Origin: Microbacterium hydrocarbonoxydans | GTDB lineage: Bacteria; Actinomycetota; Actinomycetes; Actinomycetales; Microbacteriaceae | Reading direction: 5' to 3' | Assembly (NCBI RefSeq): GCF_023715885.1 | Contig: NZ_JAMBOY010000001.1 | Location: 744,001 to 808,000 of the forward strand | Length of the DNA: 64,000 nucleotides | Part shown: positions 60,129 through 64,000 of the stretch, piece after piece | Numbering within the stretch: the stretch's first letter is position 1 | How the letters are laid out: each line of letters starts with the position of its first letter | The notes under the pieces: generated by a model | Told to the model about the DNA's origin: nothing | What the model saw: only the letters and a program-made list of their open reading frames with translations | The model's database searches: none | Made by a program: the position numbers and the translations under genes

Positions 60129-62457
60129 GCTGAGGAAGCTGCCCATGCGGGTCCGCCCCGTAGCCTACGAGACGGTCGCGAGCTACGCAGACCGCCTGCG
60201 CGACGCCAACTTCATCGGCCGCACCACCTGGTCGCTCTGGTTCAACCCTCTCGTGCGCGCTCACGGCGGAGACGAGATGGAGGCGAAATCTCAGCTGCTC
60301 GCCGTCCTCGGCGACCGCAGTGTCGAGCATCACCAGCGGGATGCCCGAGCATCCCTCGTGCACGCGGACGGCCAGAGCTGCAACAAGTGCGAGACCGGCC
60401 TGACGACCCGATACGGGTGCCGGAGGTGCAGCGACGGCGCCGTGGTCACTCAGGTCGCGCACGATGGCCCGCGAGTCTGCCGCCGGCATCGTCTCTGGAT
60501 TGGTCCGGGAACCGACCCGGCCATGCAGGAGGTCGTCGGCAAGGACGTCGTCAACGCCGACCGCCGCTATCAGGCACTCCGTCGACAGGGCCTTCTCGAT
60601 GCGCACCGGTTGGCCGAACTCCTCGACTGCGTCGATGAGTGGGCCGCAACTGAGTCTGGCGGCACTGCGACGGCCCCCGAGCGGTTCCGCATCGCAGTGG
60701 AGCTCGCGCACCAGGTCATGAGGCCCGGTCGACTCGCGGTGATGATGTCAGTTGGACTGACGGCGGAACTGCGCTACAACGCGCTGACCTCTGTCGTGGG
60801 AGGCATCCTGCACGGACGCGAATCGACCGTTCTCACGGACGCGCTGTGGCTCATGCTGCGCGCTCTCGGGCACGCGGCTGAGACTGGAGTGCACGCGTTC
60901 GTTGTTCCGGCGGCGTACGCCGTGGGAAATGACGAAGCGCACCTCGAGCAGCTGAAAAGCTGCACATACCCACGGGCCCGCCACCTCCACCTCGTCCAGT
61001 ACGTGTGCTCGGAATTCCCCGGGACGCGGTTCTCTCGCCTGCACTTCAGCGCCTCGGCCAACACCTATCTCTGCGCACGCGGCCACCGCTTCCAGTCCAG
61101 CGGTCTCGGAATCAAGAGGTCGGCACGCACTGCAGGCTGCGGTGTGTGTTCGAACCGGACAGCGTTGGCCGGCTACAACTCGCTGGTCGACACGCATCCC
61201 GAGGTGGCCGCGGAGTGGCATCCGACTGCGAACGGCGACCTGACGCCGGAGCGAATCATCGCGGGGTCGGACCGCACTCACTACTGGTTGTGCGAGAACG
61301 GCCACACGTTCACGGCGACCGTTACCGCACGTACGTCGAACAAGAACGGATGCGGGGTCTGCTCGAACCGTGTCGTGCAGGCGGACGTCAACTCTTTGGC
61401 GGCGATGCGACCGGACTTGGCTGCGGAGTGGCACGGGACCCTCAATGACGGCCTGACCCCCGAACAGGTCAGCGTGGGCACGGACCGAAAGGTGTGGTGG
61501 CGGTGCCCGGAAGGGCACGACTACCCAATGGCCGTCAGTAACCGGTCAAGGAAGAAGCGAGCGTCATCGTGCTCAGTCTGCAGCGGACAGCGCGCCGACC
61601 CGAGCACGTGTCTGGCGACCACCCACAAAGCCGTCGCTCGACGCTGGCACAACACCAGGAACGGCAACCTGAGGCCGACCGACGTCATTGCAGGGTCCAC
61701 GAAGAGGGTCTGGTGGCAGTGTGCACGAGGGCATGAGTACCAGGCGGTCGTCTACAGCCAAACCAAGGCAGACGGTCATGGGTGCAATGTCTGCCTCAAC
61801 CGCGCCGTCAACGCCGATAACTGCATGAGGGCGACGCACGGCGCACTCGCAGACCAGTTCCACGAGTCGTTGAACGGCGACAAGACCCCGGACAACGTCA
61901 TCGCGAGTACGAAGGTCAAGTTCTGGTGGAGGTGCAAGCTCGGCCATGAGTGGCAGGCCGCAGGCTCGAACCGCGTCAAGGGAACAGGTTGTCCGTTCTG
62001 CTCCGGGCTTCGAGTGCTCGCCGGCTGGAACGACATGGCAACAACTCACCCTCAGCTCGTCGACGAGTGGCACGAGTCGCGCAACCCCGGCCTCCGGCCT
62101 GAGAACGTGCGTGCCGGAACGCCGAAGCAGCTCTGGTGGCGGTGCGCGGAAGGACATGAGTGGCAGGCCAGGGGTGCAGACCGACGAAGGGGCAGCGGCT
62201 GCCCGTACTGCACCCATCAGAAGGTCCTCGTCGGCTTCAACGACCTGGCGACCACGAACCCGGCCTTGGGTGCCGAGCTCCACCCGAACCTGAACGCTGA
62301 CGTTACTGCTACGAGCATCACGGCTCGCTCGTCCAAGCGCCTGTGGTGGCGGTGCTCGGCCGGGCATGAGTGGACCGCGCCGGCATACTCGCGAGCGCGA
62401 ACCGGAAGCATGTGCCCGGAATGCAGGCGAGAACTGCGCCGCGGTAACAAGCGCTGA
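60118..62457 (+). CDS. TniQ target selector fused to a seven-finger treble-clef array
   Basis: A 779-residue protein. The N-terminal TniQ domain starts LPMRVRPVAYETVASYADRL and has a zinc site with Cys88, Cys91, Cys101, Cys104, Cys121 and His124 (numbered from GTG 60118, which follows AAGGGGG at the right distance). From about residue 317 to the end there are seven C-x3-H...C-x2-C fingers, each with W-W-x-C-x-x-G-H-E-W, joined by about six 35-residue linkers containing S-L-A-x-x-x-P-x-L-A-x-E-W-H. These match the DUF4379/zinc-ribbon type found near VSR-like nucleases. A modular array may specify a long DNA target. Six linker repeats differ from one another, so they have not been recently duplicated. 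Confidence 0.9.
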   Translation: MLPELRKLPMRVRPVAYETVASYADRLRDANFIGRTTWSLWFNPLVRAHGGDEMEAKSQLLAVLGDRSVEHHQRDARASLVHADGQSCNKCETGLTTRYGCRRCSDGAVVTQVAHDGPRVCRRHRLWIGPGTDPAMQEVVGKDVVNADRRYQALRRQGLLDAHRLAELLDCVDEWAATESGGTATAPERFRIAVELAHQVMRPGRLAVMMSVGLTAELRYNALTSVVGGILHGRESTVLTDALWLMLRALGHAAETGVHAFVVPAAYAVGNDEAHLEQLKSCTYPRARHLHLVQYVCSEFPGTRFSRLHFSASANTYLCARGHRFQSSGLGIKRSARTAGCGVCSNRTALAGYNSLVDTHPEVAAEWHPTANGDLTPERIIAGSDRTHYWLCENGHTFTATVTARTSNKNGCGVCSNRVVQADVNSLAAMRPDLAAEWHGTLNDGLTPEQVSVGTDRKVWWRCPEGHDYPMAVSNRSRKKRASSCSVCSGQRADPSTCLATTHKAVARRWHNTRNGNLRPTDVIAGSTKRVWWQCARGHEYQAVVYSQTKADGHGCNVCLNRAVNADNCMRATHGALADQFHESLNGDKTPDNVIASTKVKFWWRCKLGHEWQAAGSNRVKGTGCPFCSGLRVLAGWNDMATTHPQLVDEWHESRNPGLRPENVRAGTPKQLWWRCAEGHEWQARGADRRRGSGCPYCTHQKVLVGFNDLATTNPALGAELHPNLNADVTATSITARSSKRLWWRCSAGHEWTAPAYSRARTGSMCPECRRELRRGNKR

Positions 62458-62463
62458 CTAGCT

Positions 62464-62497
62464 GCCTCATCCCGCCCAGCCGCGGGCGGGATGAGGC
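62464..62497 (+). terminator. Strong hairpin at end of transposition operon
   Basis: GCCTCATCCCGCCC (62464-62477) pairs with its exact complement (62484-62497) around AGCCGC. Fourteen perfect base pairs begin six bases after the tniQ stop. There is no T-run, as is common for actinobacterial I-shaped terminators. Confidence 0.8.
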
Positions 62498-62507
62498 ACG
62501 CGCGCCG

Positions 62508-63671
62508 ATGGGTAGGCTCCTCGATGTGTCTCTCGTCATGTTGCCCGCTCATCCGCTCGCGGATCTCCTTCCCAAGATGACGGACATCGACCTGGCGGAA
62601 CTTGTCGCTGACATCGCCGAGCACGGTCAACGGGATGCAGCCGTCACCTGGGTCGACCCCTCCGGGACCGAATGGTTGCTCGACGGCCGCCATCGCGCCC
62701 ATGCAGCACGAGAACTGGGCCGGCCACTGGTCACCAAGCGATTCGCCGGAGACGAGTCAGCGGCACGGGACTTCGTCATCAGCGTCAACGTCAAGCGCCG
62801 CCACCTCTCGGTGTCACAACGGGCTCTGGTTGCAGCGGCCTTCGCTACACGCCAGCGCGGGGGATCCTCAGGATCGTCTGGACCGGCAAGTTCGCCGCTT
62901 GCTCCGACCCAGCGCGAGGCGGCGCTCAGCATGGGGGTATCCGAGCGATCTGTGCGAGACGGGTCCGTGGTGCTCGCTGAGGGCAGGGACGACCTCATTC
63001 GAGCTGTCGCCAACGGCGAGATGTCTGTGTCCGCTGCAGCTGCCGAGTCTCGGCGCGAGCGCACACCCCGGCAAGCGGCGACCGCGCTCTTCATGAACCA
63101 TCGCCGCTCCTCCTCATCGGATGCGTGGCTCACGCCCGACTGGGTCCTCGAACGGGCTGAGCGATGCCTGGGCGGCATCGACGGAGATGTCGCCGCTGCG
63201 CCCGATGGCAACGTGCCGGCGAAGTGGTTCCTTACCGAGAAGGACGACGCGATGGCTCAACCCACCTGGGCCAATCCGGACGGGTCGCCTGCATCCCTAT
63301 GGGTGAACCCGCCCTACGGCCTGAATGGTCGCGGTCCGGGGGCATGGACCAGCCGGGTAGTACACGAATGGAGGGTTGGACACGTGCGCGCGGCGCTCCT
63401 CCTCCTCCCATCGCGTCCTGGAGCGCACTGGCAGCAAGCGCTCGCACCCTTCCCACGCATTGAGTTCCGCGGCCATCTGAGATTCGAGCCCGGGCGCGGT
63501 AACCCCGCACGAGACGCGTGGGACTCAGGCAAGCGGGCGGAGGCGCCGTTCGCCAGCATCCTCGTGGGCATCGGTGTGAGCGCAGCCGAGCTGCATGAGT
63601 ACTTCGGTGATACTGGGATCGTTTTCATCGCATACCAGCCAGGCATCAAGGAGTCGGCAAGCGGTCGCTGA
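62508..63671 (+). CDS. ParB-like nuclease domain fused to Dam-type DNA N6-adenine methyltransferase
   Basis: A 387-residue protein. The N-terminal ParB/sulfiredoxin-like domain (about 15-100) has ADIAEHGQRDAAV and LLDGRHRAHAARELG. A linker with a helix-turn-helix-like stretch (QREAALSMGVSERSVRDGSVVL) follows. The C-terminal half is a phage Dam-like methylase (PF05869): WLTPDWVLERAERCLGGIDGD, WVNPPYGLNG (N-P-P-Y) and the final APFASILVGIG. ATG 62508 is used; GTG 62526 lies nine bases past a TAGGCT -10 and may be the real leaderless start. It is the first cargo gene after the transposition hairpin. Likely a DNA-modifying module that works with, or independently of, the RM system that follows. 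Confidence 0.8.
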   Translation: MGRLLDVSLVMLPAHPLADLLPKMTDIDLAELVADIAEHGQRDAAVTWVDPSGTEWLLDGRHRAHAARELGRPLVTKRFAGDESAARDFVISVNVKRRHLSVSQRALVAAAFATRQRGGSSGSSGPASSPLAPTQREAALSMGVSERSVRDGSVVLAEGRDDLIRAVANGEMSVSAAAAESRRERTPRQAATALFMNHRRSSSSDAWLTPDWVLERAERCLGGIDGDVAAAPDGNVPAKWFLTEKDDAMAQPTWANPDGSPASLWVNPPYGLNGRGPGAWTSRVVHEWRVGHVRAALLLLPSRPGAHWQQALAPFPRIEFRGHLRFEPGRGNPARDAWDSGKRAEAPFASILVGIGVSAAELHEYFGDTGIVFIAYQPGIKESASGR

Positions 63672-63773
63672 GTGCTGGATCGTCGAGTTGGGTCGGAGGG
63701 TCTTGAAGCGCTTCCGAGCAACGTCCGTGAGCCGAATAGGATTCCCCTGACGGCAACCGAGGGGTAAGAAGTC

Positions 63774-64000
63774 TTGAGTAACAACCACGCCACGTTCATC
63801 TGGTCGATTGCAGATCTCCTCCGCGGGAGCTTCAAGGCTCACCAATACGGCGACACCATCTTGCCCTTCACGGTGCTGCGGCGGCTGGATGCCGTGCTCG
63901 CTCCGACGAAGCAGGCCGTCTTCGCCGCGGTCGAGCAGGCGGCAGCGGACGGCATCCCCGTTCGCGCGTCTCTGCTGCGCAACAAGGCCGGACATGAGTA
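63774..64000 (+). CDS. hsdM: Type I restriction-modification methyltransferase HsdM (3' end outside window)
   Basis: Starts at TTG 63774 with AGGGG upstream; only 75 codons are present. [46 protein letters not shown] is the conserved N-terminal helical domain of type I HsdM. TAGGAT at 63737 is a possible -10, and GAAGCGCTTC is a 10-base palindrome at about 63705. Further hsdS and hsdR genes are expected beyond the right edge but cannot be seen. Confidence 0.85.
   Translation, partial: MSNNHATFIWSIADLLRGSFKAHQYGDTILPFTVLRRLDAVLAPTKQAVFAAVEQAAADGIPVRASLLRNKAGHE

Larger units (their letters stand above)
56150..64000 (+). mobile_element. Tn7-like/Tn5053-like transposon (left part), right end outside window
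   Basis: Four consecutive transposition genes (TnsA-like, TnsB/TniA, TnsC/TniB, TniQ) with short gaps or overlaps define the element. The left end is probably just upstream of tnsA, where 20-base-period direct repeats occur, but no terminal inverted repeat or target duplication could be fixed by reading. Cargo to the right includes a ParB-Dam fusion and type I RM. The boundary at 56150 is a working estimate. Confidence 0.75.

Noticed and set aside
56982..60146. A very long open frame (about 1050 codons) on the minus strand
   Set aside because: It is antisense to tnsB and tnsC, which have intact catalytic motifs and the usual codon pattern; the minus frame is open only because of high GC.
63525..63995. 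156-codon minus-strand frame at the right edge
   Set aside because: Antisense to the conserved hsdM N terminus.
1..64000. CRISPR arrays, tRNA and rRNA genes
   Set aside because: None was recognised by reading; a covariance-model search would be needed to exclude degenerate tRNA genes.

Overview
The window looks like chromosome from a high-GC actinobacterium, most likely Microbacterium or a close relative in the Microbacteriaceae. This rests on very high GC at third codon positions, frequent GTG/TTG starts, leaderless-looking genes with a TANNNT -10 box just upstream of the start codon, a DivIVA-domain protein, a Mycobacterium-like bkdABC cluster, and LPxTG-type surface proteins. No rRNA, tRNA or CRISPR array was recognised by reading.

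Region 1 (1-21 kb) is mostly core genome. It holds the 3' end of a large LPXTG surface protein with SdrD-B repeats, then ribA-marR, a DMT exporter, a sulfurtransferase, a helix-turn-helix regulator, two small membrane proteins and an MFS exporter. A tightly overlapping LMW-PTP/purB/DivIVA operon follows, in which purB appears to start at CTG. Next come a WXG-like protein with an alpha/beta hydrolase, a holin-like membrane protein, an RHH/Doc toxin-antitoxin pair, hisC and the bkdABC 2-oxoacid dehydrogenase genes.

Region 2 (21-56 kb) is accessory. It includes a minus-strand run of an NADH dehydrogenase-like enzyme, a VOC protein, an HtrA-like lipoprotein, a frameshifted PfkB sugar kinase, a BBE-type FAD oxidase and a TetR regulator. 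The TetR gene diverges from an FAD monooxygenase and a SARP/AAA regulator across a paired palindromic operator. A 2436-residue cell-wall-anchored lipase-like protein follows, then a PhlG-like hydrolase, an SDR-type protein, a GNAT enzyme, a DUF4236/TPR protein and a DUF2510-HNH-excalibur nuclease. After a repeat-rich non-coding stretch there is a LAL-type LuxR regulator with two near-identical promoters, a three-gene operon, an ImmA-like protein with a degenerate metal site, an MbcA-like protein, a divergent pair under a likely LexA box, and a metallophosphoesterase.

Region 3 (about 56.1 kb to the right edge) is the most interesting part. It is a Tn7-like/Tn5053-like transposition module in the order TnsA-like, TnsB/TniA-like DDE transposase, TnsC/TniB-like ATPase and TniQ. 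The TniQ protein carries a C-terminal array of seven treble-clef zinc fingers. Downstream lie probable cargo genes: a ParB-Dam fusion and the start of a type I restriction-modification methyltransferase (hsdM), which runs off the window. The four transposition genes are closely spaced and end at a strong hairpin. The far end of the element is not in the window.
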